Of a DNA stretch of 64,000 nt, positions 47,435 to 59,470 are shown piece by piece; position 1 is the first letter of the stretch; each line of letters begins with the position of its first letter. Under the pieces are notes generated by a model, which worked only from the letters and a program-made list of their open reading frames with translations, searched no databases and had not been told where the DNA came from. The DNA lies in assembly GCA_032207245.1 (NCBI GenBank), contig CM063508.1, positions 125,327,228-125,391,227 of the forward strand, read 5' to 3'. The position numbers and the translations under genes were made by a program. Origin of the DNA: Pardosa pseudoannulata. Lineage: Eukaryota > Arthropoda > Arachnida > Araneae > Lycosidae.

Positions 47435-48860
47435 GGGACTCAGAAAAACTCCATTTAAAGTAAGATTTCTCAAGGTGTTGTGACGCCTTCAGTGTTCTTG
47501 AGTTAAGAAGTAGGGTGAAGAAGGATCACAGACTTAACAGAATTGGAAATCACTTTTATTTTCTGGAGTAAATAATTGCTATATACAAAGGGATTCTAAT
47601 ATCCCAAAACAATTCGAAATGTAAAGGATTATTCCTTGGATAACATATCCCCGATGATCACAGTCGTAAAAAAGAATTAGATATTCTCACACGATGGGGA
47701 AGTTTTTCCAGGGTGCAACGCGAATCCAATCTATCCCCCCGTTCGGTCTCCGAGACCCTGTCGTTCCGTATATGAATGGATCTTACGAGTCTCCCGAACG
47801 TAATTGTTAAAAAGCAGGATGCGGTCAAACGTTGCCGAAGCACCTACGAGGTCAACGCACCAACGTAAAAAAATGTCGGAAAGCTCCGAGACGCAAAATT
47901 CTAGGTTTTTATACTTGGGCCTCAGTTAACGTCCCGCCAACCGTTTTCTGGCCAGTTACGATTCCAGTTACCTGAGAACTCCAGCTAAGGTTACAGCTAG
48001 TTAATTAGTCTCTAGCTGTCCCTTTCCGGAATTCTCAAGGCAATGCTCTGGAATCATTACCTATCAGGGCGTGACGACTATTAAACCGAATTGTCATCAT
48101 CCTGGACACTGAGCTGCCGCTCTATTGTAGTCTGGTCAAGCAGGTGAAACCCAGATTTTGGTAGTTAGAGTTCTGAACAGGGAGGTCTTCCCAGTGTGTT
48201 CCGCAGACCCTAAGGTTCTGCAACGACTCTCCACGATCCCTAGAGAAATTTTAAATCACCATCCACTCTGCTTCATTCTATGGAGCAATATTTTAAGTAC
48301 AATGAGCAACACGAAAATTTAAAGAATCAATTATGAATCAAAAATCCATTTCTCATAAACGAAAAACCTCCGTGTTTTCCTTCGGAAGAGAATAAAAAAT
48401 TATTGGACTGTTCAATATCGTCACTTTATAAAATAGTCTCAATAGTCTAATGTTTCAAAAGAGAACATCCTTTATTATTCGTAATGACTCTGCATTGTTA
48501 CCATTTTCGGAAAAACTGCATTTAAAGTAGGATTTCTCAAAGTGTTTTCAGCGGACCCTAAGGTTCTGCAATGACTCACCAAGATCTCTAGAGAAATCTT
48601 AAATCACCATCAATTCTCTGATTCATTCTATGGAGTAATATTTTAAATCCAATGAGCAACACAAAAATTTAAAGAATTAATTATGAATCAAAAACCCATT
48701 TCTCATAAACAAAAACTTCCATGTTTTCCTTCGGAAGAGAATAAAAAATTATTGGACTGTTCAATATCGTCACTTTTTAAAATAGTCTCAGTATTCTGGT
48801 GTTTCATAGAAGAACATTCTTTATTATTCATAATAACTCTGCACTGTCACAATTTGCAAC
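47435..48860. repeat. ~340-bp tandem repeat (hAT-like ends), first unit split by an LTR
   Basis: Unit 1 is 47435-47478 plus 48194-48500; unit 2 is ~48505-48860. Shared blocks are 'catttaaagta.gatttctc', 'gaccctaaggttctgcaa', 'attctatggag', 'aatgagcaacac', 'attatgaatcaaaaa', 'tttccttcggaagagaataa' and 'attggactgttcaatatcgt'. The unit start resembles hAT ends. A right-hand hAT-like end, 'ggtttgagaaccattg', is at 49880-49895. Confidence 0.9.
47479..48193 (-). mobile_element. Solo LTR, 715 bp, with 4-bp target duplication and empty site
   Basis: Starts TGTGACGCC… and ends …GGTCTTCCCA, giving TG…CA ends. It is flanked by GTGT at 47475-47478 and 48194-48197. Taking it out gives 'ctcaaggtgtgttccgcaga', which aligns base for base with the sibling repeat 'ctcaaagtgttttcagcgga'. 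On the minus strand a TATA-like 'gtataaaaacc' lies at about 47904-47914. AATAAA lies at 47555-47560. Hence U3-R-U5 runs leftward. Ty3/gypsy-type by end sequence and 4-bp duplication, which is inference. The small ORF within is incidental. Confidence 0.92.
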
Positions 48861-49186
48861 GATTTATGTTTGAGAAACTGGTTTTTCTGGATGTGTCCTC
48901 GCGAAAGCAAAATATCGGAACATCTTGGATGCAGAACAGGATATCAGAGCAAAACTTTAATTTCTTCAATACAATCAAACTTTAAAAGAAATTTATGACA
49001 GTCAAAAATAAAGTCATTTATCCGAACAATACTTCTTATCAAAGTATCATTTCATTGAAAAAATTCTAGCTACCCCGTCATTTTTTGTATGTATTATCTA
49101 CATTATTATACTGCTTTATAATGTAATAAATAGTAAGTCTTTGATTCTCGCTAAAGTAATATTTATTCAGTATTTTTGTTGCTATG
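48861..49186. other. Unannotated stretch
   Basis: End of a + strand ORF (48683-48985) that lies mostly in the repeat. No recognised motif. Confidence 0.5.
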
Positions 49187-49746
49187 TGTGGTATAGCCAC
49201 ATTCTATTTAAAAGGGAATGCCAGGAATTGCCGGCTTCCTAACCCCTCATTTTATGGAACGGGGCTTGTCCATGTCAAAGTCACCTTGAATCTTCCCGTC
49301 TGACCATCCGTGGGTTGCCGTTTTGTTCTCACCGTCTTTCACCATTTGTCCAGCTTGAGCGTTGCTTGGTGCCTTAAGATTCCTAGTCTGTTCTTCCTAC
49401 TCAAGCTACGTTTTGGCGATCGTCTTGGGTTCCCGCTGGCGGGATTTTTCCACTGACCTTGCCATGCGCGGTGTTGAGTGGGCATTATTTTGGCCGAAAT
49501 TGGGGGAGATATCACCCGCGTCATTAAAAAAAAAGTATTTTTTTAGCCATTTTGCTTTTTCTTATCTTTGTGTCATGTCGAGATCGGGTATTTTTCTGAC
49601 AAAGACAGCAAGGAATAGAAAATAAATAAAATGCTTTAAGCTAATCAATTAATAGGACTCTTTTCTATTCGTCAATTTGCATTCACCTCTGTTCTAAAAT
49701 TCTGGAGCATACCATATGAATACACTTAATTGTGTCTGCCGCCACA
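49187..49746 (+). mobile_element. Candidate solo LTR, ~560 bp
   Basis: 'tgtggtatagccacattc' at the left and 'gtgtctgccgccaca' at the right give TGTGG/CCACA inverted ends. The body is GC-richer than its surroundings. A TATA-like 'tatttaaaagg' is close to the left end and AATAAA (gaaaataaataaaatgc) lies near 49617-49632. No flanking duplication was found, so the ends may be slightly wrong. The TATA position so near the end is unusual. Confidence 0.5.
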
Positions 49747-50560
49747 TAGTTCCACCAAAGAACCGGTGAAAGGTTATTGCGGCGTAAAGGAGAAATGTAA
49801 TATTCAACAACATAAATAATTCTACAACAATAATTCTACACTATGTATGTCGTAAAAAAAAGAAGTTCCATGGGATATAAGGTTTGAGAACCATTGATTA
49901 AAAGGGCTTTGATAAACTGTACTTGTAATTTTCAGCGTGATCAAAAATGAAATTTAAAAACAAATATATTGTCTCAAAAAAATTTGGTTTGAATTCCCTG
50001 TTTATTTGTGTCTATACATGAAATTATCACAGGCGGACCACATACCCTCGTGACCACTTCCTTGATATGCCAATGGTTTTGACACTGGGTCACATGCATA
50101 AAAATTGCCTCACTTTTTCATAGTTTATGGCTTCTAACATATTCGCGGCCGACGAATATTTTGCGTTCCTAACACTGAGTATTGGAGAACCTGTTGAAAT
50201 TTTGAAGCGAGTTAAAGACAATTTGCATATTTAAGGAAACACAAAACTTTAATACCAACTAGTTCAAATTTGAAAGACCTAAACAATCGAAATACAACTT
50301 AAATAAAGTAGATATGTAATGTACTTACAACACATACACCATTTCGTTCTCAAAGGGGAAACACGGTAAAAATATATGCTATGGAATTAAAGGTAAATAC
50401 CTTATATTTAAACTTAAATATTTATTATGTACAATATTTACATATTAAAACATGGCTTGATTAACATATGACATGACTGCATTATTTAGTTTGATAATCA
50501 TCCATATTTTTAAAATGGTATTCCTTATCAAAATGTTATGAGACCAAGGTAACAACCATG
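49747..50560. other. Mostly unannotated; hAT-like right end at ~49865-49896
   Basis: 'agttccatgggatataaggt' followed by 'ttgagaaccattg' looks like a hAT right terminus. It could pair with the left-type end near 48532. Otherwise nothing recognised. Confidence 0.4.
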
Positions 50561-50564
50561 AATA

Positions 50565-50849
50565 TTAAGTCGGTTTACCTCCAGTAATTACAGGGAAGCA
50601 TGGTGGGCTAAGCAGGCTGCTCGTCGGTGCTGGTGTAAAGGTCGTCACTTTGCTGAAAGTCGGTGCTAGCGTAACGGTCATCCTTTTGTCGGATGCGGGA
50701 TCTGGAATAGTTTGCTGACCCGGCTTTGACTTGCTCACGGAATGGATGCACCGTTCTCTTGCACTTCCTCGACTCCTGTGTGCAAACAACTTTACACCTC
50801 GGGCTCCAACGCTCCTTTTTTCAATCTTCCAATCATTTGTTGGTAACAT
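50565..50849 (-). CDS. Unrecognised GC-richer ORF, 94 codons
   Basis: An ATG-to-stop frame in sequence clearly richer in GC than its surroundings. The product is basic in its first half (RSRGSARER) and Thr/Pro-rich at the end. It shows an internal similarity between LAPTFSKVTTF and TPAPTSSLL, mirrored at DNA level by repeated 'gtcggtgctggtgtaa' / 'gtcggtgctagcgtaa'. No domain is recognised. It may be a piece of a retroelement, a lineage-specific exon or chance. No splice sites or promoter support it. Confidence 0.22.
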   Translation of the reverse strand: MLPTNDWKIEKRSVGARGVKLFAHRSRGSARERCIHSVSKSKPGQQTIPDPASDKRMTVTLAPTFSKVTTFTPAPTSSLLSPPCFPVITGGKPT

Positions 50850-51434
50850 TTTCTAAATCTGCACACCCGAAGGGGTGCAGAAAATGACCCTTTGGTGAAA
50901 ATTGACATTATTGCCTAGCCCATATCTCACGACTGCACGGGTTTTACCGTTACATTGTGCTACTTTTCAGCTACAACTCCTCAGGGGTTCCCATTAAAAC
51001 TCGAAGTCAACAGCTGCGTCTAACTAAATTTCTAAGAAGAATTTAGTTCACAGCTGTGTGTGCACGTGTTGTGAACCACGTGTGTTCACCATCGTAGGAA
51101 AGTACATCGATACAATAATATAGAAAATATGTAAATTATATTTATCTCTCACTTCTTTTATTCTCATATAATTTTGGTTTTAGCTCATCAGTTATGAATT
51201 TTCCTTTCGCTGACGATTCTTTGTAGGTACGGTAAAATTTCTATCGATGAAAAAATATCAGTGTGATTTATATCAAAATACCTACTTTTTGATTTTGAAA
51301 AGATTATTTTAATGTATGTGTTAACGTGTATGTATGTGATAATGTTGCTGATTTTAGAAATAAAAATTGCAGGACGTGAATTTACGTCAGCGGCAAACAT
51401 GAATAGAGCTTGAAAGGTGTGAATTCATTTAAAA

Positions 51435-52610
51435 AGTAAACGGTCAAAAATGTGTTAAAATATCTGGAACTTTTTCAGTCACTTTTCCTACCAAGTTTTA
51501 CACAAAGTTTAAACGAAATTGTGATTTCAGACCTATTACTAGGACTCAAAATTCTTCAACCTATAATCAACTAACTATTGCATGGTAATGTACCCCAAAT
51601 TATACTTAACATACTTAAAATTTGACACTTATCCCTAGCATAAATGGTGGTAGTTAAGGTCTCCGGCACATAGGATAGGTAAACGATCTCAAATGTGTCA
51701 AAATATCTGGAACTTTGGCAACTTTTCGTACCGAGTTTTGCACAAAGTTTAATCGAAACCGTGTTTTTATATCTATGAATAGGACACAAAATTCTTCAAC
51801 ATGTAATCAACTAAGTATTGCATGGTAATGTACCCCCAATTATACTGAACATACTTAAAATTTGACACTTTTCCCTAGTATAAAGGGTGGTAGGCAAGGT
51901 CTCCAGCACATAGGGTAGGTAAATGTTCGCAAAAGTGTTAAAATATCTGGAACTGTTTCAGTCACCTTTCCTACCGAGTTTTGCACAAAGTTTAATCGAA
52001 ACTCTGTTTTCAGACCTATAACTAGGACGCAAAATACTTCAACCTTTAATCAACTAAATATTACATGGTAATGTACCCCAAATTATACTGAACATCCTTA
52101 AAATGTGGCATTTTTCACTGACATAGAATGGTGGTAGGCAAGATCTCGTGCACATAGGGTAGGTAAACGATCTCAAATGTGTCAAAATATCTGGAAGTTT
52201 CACGGCCACTTTTCCTACCGAGTTTTGCACAAAGTTTAAACGAAACTGTGTTTTCAGACCTATGACTAGGATGCAAAATTCTTCAGCCTGTAAACAACTA
52301 AATATTGCATGGTAATGTACCCCCAATTATACCAAACATACTTTAAATTTGACACTTTTCCCTAGCATAAATGGTGGTATGCAAGGTCTCAGGCACATAG
52401 GTAGGTAAACAATCTCAAAAGTGTCAAAATATCTGGAACTTTGGCAACTTTTCGTACCGAGTTTTGCACAAAGTTTAATCAAAACTCTGTTTTCATACCT
52501 GTGACTAGGACTTAAAATTCTTCAACATGTAATCAACTAAGTATTACATGGTAAAGTTTACCTAATTACACTGAGCGTCTTTAAAATGTGACGCTTTTCA
52601 CTAGCGTAGA
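51435..52610. repeat. Tandem array, ~241 bp unit, about 5 copies
   Basis: 'gt(g/c)aaaatatctggaac' recurs near 51452, 51696, 51937, 52181 and 52423. The intervening blocks are 'cctaccgagttttgcacaaa', 'gtttaatcgaaac', 'attgcatggtaatgtacccc', 'tttgacacttttccctagca' and 'ggcacatagg.taggtaaac'. The spacing is very regular. Minus-strand ORFs inside recur because the unit recurs and the frame is not maintained throughout. Confidence 0.95.
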
Positions 52611-55600
52611 GGGATGTGAAGCAAAGGAAGGGGCGCTCTCTATCGTTGGTTCTTTACTAGTGGCGGCAAAATTTCTATCATTGAATTAATATCATTGTGA
52701 CTCATATCAAACGACATATTTTTGGATTTCGGAAGAATTTTCTTCGATTAAAAAAGGTTTATCATATTGCAACAGTCAGTAGTATTTTAATAATGTTTAT
52801 TTTAATTTCCGTTTAACAAAAAATATTTCTTCAAGTAATAACGTTGTATTTATATTAATGTCGAAATATATATTCGAAATTAAAAAATTTTTTCAAGCTT
52901 GTTAAAATTTTCTAATATCGGAGAAAAAAATATCTTTACATCGTAATATTTTCCTTACTCTAACATTGTTTATCTTTATAATGATATAACTTTCATGCGA
53001 GGAAGGGTGACAAATTTGACATCTGTTCCGGGCGGCAAATTTTGTATATGTCACAGGCGGCAAAAACATTTACCATGCTACTGATACTTTGTATATATGT
53101 ACCAAAGGTCTAGTGATTGCATTTTCTTGCATGCAAAATTTAAATTCTCAATACTTAAAATTCAAACCTTGTCTTGAAGTTTCACAGATAAACTGTGATT
53201 TTAAATGTCAGTTTGTCCCCAACACGCACTCTACTGAATTTTTCTAACTTTGAATGCTGAGTTAACATTTAGTATGAAAAATATATATTAATTTAACCCA
53301 TGTAGACTCTATTATCAAAACCTCAATTACTAAGTTTCGGAAATAAATTTTTATTTCTTTTATTTATACTGAATTTTCTTTGAATTCCAAAAAGTGCTTC
53401 CATCGAAACAACATAGATGGCACCATTGTGTAGATATGTCAATGTGCCTTTTTTAAAAAAAGTTTCAAAAACACAAAAATCTCATCGATTTCGAGAATAT
53501 AAATAAATTACCAGGGCCTAGGGTGAAAACGGGCTACAAACTTGACTTTCAATTATAATATTGCATTTTCTACCACGACATGTGTCAGACAAGGCTACGT
53601 AAATTTGGCAGGACTTCCCATTATCTTGAAAAGGGAAATAAGTATAATTAAACTGGTGTCGGAAATACTTTTTTTGTTACCTTTGTTGTGTAAGAAATCC
53701 TGTGTTTAAAAGAGATAACTTTTTAAAAATGATACAGTTTCTTATTTAAAGTTAAAAATGTTAGTACTAGGCCCTGATTTTATTAGTACGAGCCTCTGAG
53801 GAAGAAACAGGTGAGAGCCCAACTCTACATAAAAACTAAAAGTTTATAATCAAAATGTGAAAGTAATTTAACACATTATAATATAATAAATATTTTAAAA
53901 TATTTTAAAAGTAACTTTTATTTAATAAAATAAAAAAACTATAAAAAAATTTACTAAAAAGTAAAAAATGATTTTATAACATCGCATGAAAGGGAAATTG
54001 AGTGAAAAGCTCCGGTATAAAAATTGTAAGGTACTGATAAAGAGAAATTGCTTAAGAAGCTTTTATATGATAAGAGCCAGTTTCTATGATGGCTTATGCG
54101 ACCAAATTAAAAACGTCAAAAGCTCAACATATAACAGTTAAATATCACATTGCTATTTTGACATAAATATTCTTTTATACAATTACATCTGTATTGAAAA
54201 TATGTTACTTTGACACTGATTCTACTGATTACGCCCCATGCTTTTACTGCTATTTTACAAGAGCATCAAAATATATATCTGTATTCTTTTCTGAACCAGG
54301 ATTTTAACTTTGTTCCAATCACTTGTGATCATTGAGTTTTTAGTTATACCGCTTGCAAGTAGATGGCGACACTAGTTTAAAGTCCTTTGAACAGCTTTTT
54401 GCATTTACCAAACACGTTTTTTTTTTCTTAATCTGCTTTTTTATAATTGAAAATTTTATTGTCAGCGGATACGAACCTATGAGCAAAATTTCAGATCCCT
54501 AACTTGTCAAGAAGGTATTTAAAAATTGATTACAAAATTTCACCTGACAAGTAAAGTTAAAAGCGATAGAAAAAAAAACGAAATTCTTTGTTACCTCCCA
54601 GTGTGTTCGCTTTTAGACAGTTGCATTGCGTATGATACTGCTTCCCGGGGTAAATGCCATATTTGCAGTACGGGGCATATAAGAAATGGGCTGTAAGTGT
54701 CCCGCATACAATGTGCTAACTGACTTTTCTTTACTTATCTAAAGATGTGAAAACGGTTTTTATTAAGATACAGTTTATTAAGGATAAATTCTGCAGACTG
54801 GGAAAAACGACAAATTTTCACCATAGAAAAAGGGCTTAGTGTTGGGGACCACAATTGTCATGACAGCAGAACTCACTGGATTATCAAAACCAGCCATTTC
54901 GAAGGTGTTCAGTGGAGACAGAATTCAAATTCCTTGTCCAGAAGATGTAACGGTGATTAAAAAGCAATCAACCAAGATAGGAATCTTCAACCACGTTTCG
55001 TCTAGCTTTTTTCACAATGATTGCTAAATGCTTTTTATATTCAAATAGTTGAAAAGACCTAGAACTAGTCTATAATATTCCATTTCATAACAGAAATTAA
55101 GTATTATATGATTTGGAAACGAAACATCAAACCTACAGACCAACTACTAAATAAGAGAAATGCAAATGTTTCCAATACCTCAAATAAACGCAAAAGATGT
55201 GCTAAAATGCCAATCATATAAGAAATGTAGATTGACACAATATTCTCGCATAAAATTCAATGAATATTTTTGTTTGGAACATGCGATAATAATGTTCCAG
55301 AAATATGCAGTTGAAACCTGATCTTATATTTAGAATTGAATTAGAATATAATTGATTTACTTTGTCATTTCTATGTTTTGTATTCTTGTGTTATATTATT
55401 GTGTGCAAAACTGTGTCCTTTTTATATTTTTAACTGTTTTAATTGCCTCATTATATATTTCATAAAACAGTTATATAGTATATAACAGAATTTTTAAATA
55501 ATAAATAGATTAAAAAAGAAAAAATTTTAAAAAAAGGAAAGAAAATTTCTAGGTGTTATCATCTATGACAAGAAAAGAACTAAAATAGAGCATTTGAAAT

Positions 55601-55925
55601 AACACAAATCAACAGAAATGTAAAATTAGAAATGTATCTGTGAAATACAGCGTGCCAAATGCCGCAAATTTCTAGGCGTGGCAGACGAAGCATTAATACA
55701 TTTTGAGGGTCTAATTTTATTTTTAAGAAATTCATGAGGGGAGGTAGAGTAGATACAGTAAAAGTGCTTCTTTCTTCCAGTTCCATTAAAAATTGAAGCA
55801 GTCTTAACAGTAGTAATTTCTTGATTTTGTTTATACCTATGTATTCAAGCCTGCATATATAGGCAATGCCTGTTTTATTTTCTTATATTTTAAAAGATAA
55901 AAAGTTATTTTATTTTATGTAAAAC
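52611..55925. other. Unannotated stretch
   Basis: No confident gene or repeat. The ORF at 54839-55027 (+) contains TAELTGLSKPAISKVF, which resembles a helix-turn-helix of a transposase or integrase, but the similarity is too short to name. The ORF at 55580-55786 (-) is not recognised. Confidence 0.45.
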
Positions 55926-55932
55926 AAATTTT

Positions 55933-57360
55933 GTGAACTTGGCTATCAGAATAAAAAAGATTTCAGAAGCGATAAATGAAATTTATCAAATTGCAGAAAA
56001 GTTGAGCTTAAAGATTCGAGAGGAGATTAAAATAGTTCTCTTATCAGAAGATGCTGTAGGATTTACCGAAACTGACTTCTATATACAATTAAAGTTGAGG
56101 CAGTGGGGGGGGGGGACAAAAGACAATGAAGATGAATTTTCGTCCAATTTTTTATGTTATATTGTTAGAAAAGAGAGTTGTGACTGACTAACGGCAAGTT
56201 GAGTGTTTGAATAGAATTCTACAAGACAAAGGGCAGACGAAACTCATTGAGACTAACTTGCCAAAATATTTATGGAGTGAATCAATCAAAGCTTCTGTTT
56301 TATGAATTAAATCGAACTCCAACGAGCTGCTTGTCAGGCAAAGAAATTGGTTATGGAAAGAATGATCTGTCAAAACCTTGAGTTTTTATAAGCAAAACCT
56401 GGAAAGTTAATTTAAATAAGAAGATGAGAATGGTTGGATACGGTAAAATAGGTTACTGATTGTGAGATCCACAACAGAATGTTATATCATATTCTAGTCA
56501 TGTTTGTTTCGATGAAACAAAATATAAGTATAAAGAGTGTGGCTGCACTGAACTCACTACCTACAGAATTCTAATTCCAGTAGTGGCAACACTACATACT
56601 AGCTGTATGACTAGCAGTATTTGTGTATACCATTCCTCACGTTGTTCGTGTTACTCAGATTTTAACCATTAATAAATGTTTAGTTATGTTTATTTAGTTG
56701 AAGTCACTTTATAATCAACCCTTACACAAGCATACGACAAGATAACCAGCCAAAAGATAAAAAAGAGACATTACTTCTAGACGATGAACTGGAAAATGAG
56801 GAAATGCAAAAAAAAAAAAATTCAAATGAAGAAGATATGAAGATTTACAAGAACCACATGAAACTATTCAATCAGATGAAACTCGAGATAATTTACAAAA
56901 TAAGCAAACAAGAAAATCTCCTCCATACCTCGAAGATTACGAATTTTACATTACACTGTATGATGACTGAAGCAAGTGATCCAGCAGACTACAATGCAGC
57001 TGCTAAAAATGTTGTATATCAAAGAGTTCTAGAGAAGAAACTAAATTCATTAGAAAACACAAGATACATTGATAGAAACAGTTATCTAACAAAAGAAAAG
57101 AGTTGGATACACAATGGGTGTTTCGAAAAAAAAGGGGAAAGAAAAGAAAAGATGGTTCAAAGAAAGCTAGACATGTATTCAACATGTATTCGTGAATTTC
57201 AACAAGAAAGCGTCTATCATGGCTCGGGTTTTTTTTCTAGCAGAAGAGCACCAAATGGTATATTCTATATGTGTTATATGTTTTCCATGTGTGTTGGGGG
57301 AGTCACCACAAAGTATTGTGCTCCGGTCGCCAGATATACTCACTAAGACGCTGCATTTAA
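55933..57360 (+). pseudogene. Ty1/copia pol fossil (integrase to start of reverse transcriptase)
   Basis: Fragments appear in the correct order for a copia-type polyprotein, scattered over frames. DNEDEFSSNF near 56122 matches the integrase D-N-G-x-E-F catalytic region, with the Gly replaced by Glu. ECLNRIL near 56201 and LIETNLPKYLWSESIKASV match the integrase 'AER-NRT…LP-LWGEA' stretch. After a spacer, KSPPYLEDYE lies near 56,915, followed by a 'W/AMKEELxSLE'-like KKLNSLENT. QWVFRKK near 57112 is the RT 'KWVFKxK' start. REFQQES is the 'ARGFQQ' motif and APVARYTH at 57320 the '[TY]APVAR' motif. The RT active site and RNase H are absent. An 11-G run sits at 56105-56115. Several frame changes and stops show it is dead. 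Confidence 0.8.
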
Positions 57361-58025
57361 ACTAATTTCGACCTGACCAATCCAGAATATGTTCTACTTA
57401 CCTCTTTAAGAAGCAATTACCTCGAACAAACTTCAAAATAAATCATTTCATCGGAACATACTTTTATAAAAACTTGTTGATTAAGATAATAATACCGAAA
57501 TAAGCTTTAAAAATTCAACAATAAATAGTTCAGCGAATAAGAAAAACAATTCATGTGTAATTTTTAAAATTTAAAATCTATTAAACTTTTATAAATTCAT
57601 CTTCCTACTTTTTATTTTAAAAAAAAAATACCATTCTTGTATACTTTTTCAAAATACAAGAAATTATTAAAAGAAAACATGAAAGTTATAATAAAATACC
57701 TTCAAAAAGATTTTTTTAATCAAAATCTAGTTTATCTTAACATTTTACTGAAAAAAATTGCAACTATAACACATTTTAAAAATAGGCTTTAAATGGAAAA
57801 TTTTACAAATATAAATCAACAAACTGTGGATAGATGGCGCCACGAGACAACATTTAACAAATCAAAAGTAACATTTCCTTAGTTTTGAATAAATACATTT
57901 AAATTAATGTAAGAAAAATTTTCTTTCCTCTGTCGTATTTTTTTATTGGAGTTAATTAACAGATAATAAACATTTCATTTTTAATCAATATTTATATATT
58001 GGAACTAATTTAACATATTTTTAAA
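57361..58025. other. Unannotated AT-rich stretch
   Basis: Separates the copia and BEL/Pao fossils. No recognised feature. Confidence 0.55.
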
Positions 58026-58340
58026 GAATTTGATGAACAGGAAGCTCAAATACTAAAGGAGCATTTGGAAATGGCGGATTTTTAAACAAAAAATTTTGCA
58101 ACAATTTTAAAAAACTGTTGACGCCTTTTAAAATGTCCTGTTTCGAGTCCCACATAATTTGGGTTTCAGAGTCGGGTAGTAGTAATTTTAAACTTCCACG
58201 GTTGAATATTCCACAGTTTAATGGAAAACATTCAAAGTGAATGAATCTTAAAGATTTATCTAGGTACTGTTCTTAAAAATAAAGCTTTAACCAAAATTAA
58301 GAAATTTTAATATTTGATTGGAATTAGTAGCTGAATCAGC

Positions 58341-58412
58341 AAAAATTATTAAATGCATTCCTATTTCAGAAGTTATAACTTCTGAAATAGGAATGAGTTT
58401 AATAATTTTGTA
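58341..58412. repeat. Near-perfect palindrome, core 40 bp perfect
   Basis: 58356-58395 is a perfect palindrome centred between 58375 and 58376 (arm 'cattcctatttcagaagtta'). The arms continue outward for about another 15 bases with two mismatches (aaaattattaaa). It lies inside the BEL/Pao gag fossil, where the family has no such structure. Confidence 0.9.
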
Positions 58413-59095
58413 ACTTACGATGAAGCTTGGAATAAGTTAATCGATCTCTTTGATATGAAAAATCAAATTGATTCATCATTGATTAGGGCATTTTTAGATT
58501 AACCGGTGATTATAAATACCAATAATTTAAGGAAGTTAGATGAAACATCTAATGAAGTTGTGCGAGATTTAACATATTTGGGAGATGATGCTTCCTCCAC
58601 TGATACTTCATTGATTTACACATTGTTGAAATAGGTAGATTCCGAAACACGTCATTTGTGGTCATAGATGGTTTATGAAAAATTTGGGAAGTTAAAAGTA
58701 TTTTTTAAATTTTTAGTTGTGCTTTCCTTGAAATGTCAAATAGTTATGGCAACGTTGATAAGAAAAATTATACCCAGAATCAGTATTCAGTTTCTAATCA
58801 TGTTCTACACAATAACAAGGATAATTTTAAATACTAGGCTAACATAGTTTATCAAAATGCTTCAAATTTAAGATCGGAGGTATTACATCTAGAATGAATG
58901 TCATTCGTAAATATTTCGTACGTTTTCACTGTTTCAGCAATCACAACGTGAAACCATGTTATTTTGTGAAATTGTGTAGTATCTGTAAATGTAAGCATCA
59001 TACTTCAATTAATGAAGATTTCAGAAGAAACGTTGTAGTTCCTTATTTATTATCGGTCAAGGAAAATTCACAATGCTCACGAAAGTGTTGATCAA

Positions 59096-59256
59096 TAGAG
59101 CAATTTGTCGCAACGTCACGAACTACTATAATACCTTTCCCATTCATTTTCAGGTTTACAACAGCCAATAGACAAACAATAAACTGCCTTTCCGTTTGAA
59201 ACTAAAGCCAGAATTGTCATAAATTGAGATTTGCCCTACTGCTTGAAATCGCCTCA
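59096..59256 (+). mobile_element. 160-bp MITE family, copy 4, inside BEL/Pao fossil
   Basis: 'gagcaatttgtcgcaacgtc' to 'gcttgaaatcgcctca', same orientation as the copy at 36736. It splits the gag zinc-knuckle region from the protease motif. Confidence 0.88.
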
Positions 59257-59470
59257 TTTCGTATAAGGTCAATGTATTTCGTTTTTGCCAACTGCCTCAG
59301 TTATGATTCTTCGGATTAAGCCCATTGATGTATGTTCAGTATTTTTAGATAATGGCAGTGAACCTTATAACTGAATCTTTTGTGTGTTCATTAAATTAAA
59401 GAAGAAAAAAGGCTCGTAGAAGTGTTAGAGCGTTAGGTGCTTCATAAAATCTCTAGAACTCGTGCCTATG

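Larger units (their letters stand above)
58026..59470 (+). pseudogene. BEL/Pao retrotransposon gag-protease fossil
   Basis: Ordered fragments of a BEL/Pao gag are visible. LPRLNIPQFNG near 58193 is the 'LP-L-LP-F-G' start of the DUF1759-type gag core. TYDEAWNKLIDLF lies near 58413, followed by RAFLD, NNLRKLDE and DSETRHLW. A degenerate zinc-knuckle segment begins with Cys at 58930 and includes LCSICKCKHHTS, matching the Pao C-x-x-C-x-x-KHHT pattern. After a MITE insertion (59096-59256), FLDNGSE at 59342-59362 is a retropepsin-type D-S/N-G-S motif. Multiple stops and shifts; reverse transcriptase and LTRs are not present. It is cut on the right by a Tc1-like element. Confidence 0.82.

Noticed and set aside
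48071..48081. 'gggcgtgacgact' as the right end of the LTR, mirroring 'tgttgtgacgcc' at 47476
   Set aside because: It gave no target duplication. The sibling-repeat comparison places the true right end at 48193 with GTGT on both sides.
51571..52326. Recurring minus-strand ORFs in the 241-bp array (a repeat-protein gene?)
   Set aside because: 241 is not a multiple of three, so the frame shifts from unit to unit and stops intervene. The recurrence reflects DNA repetition.
54839..55027. ORF with AELTGLSKPAISKVF as a transposase or regulator gene
   Set aside because: The HTH-like match is only about 15 residues with nothing recognisable around it.
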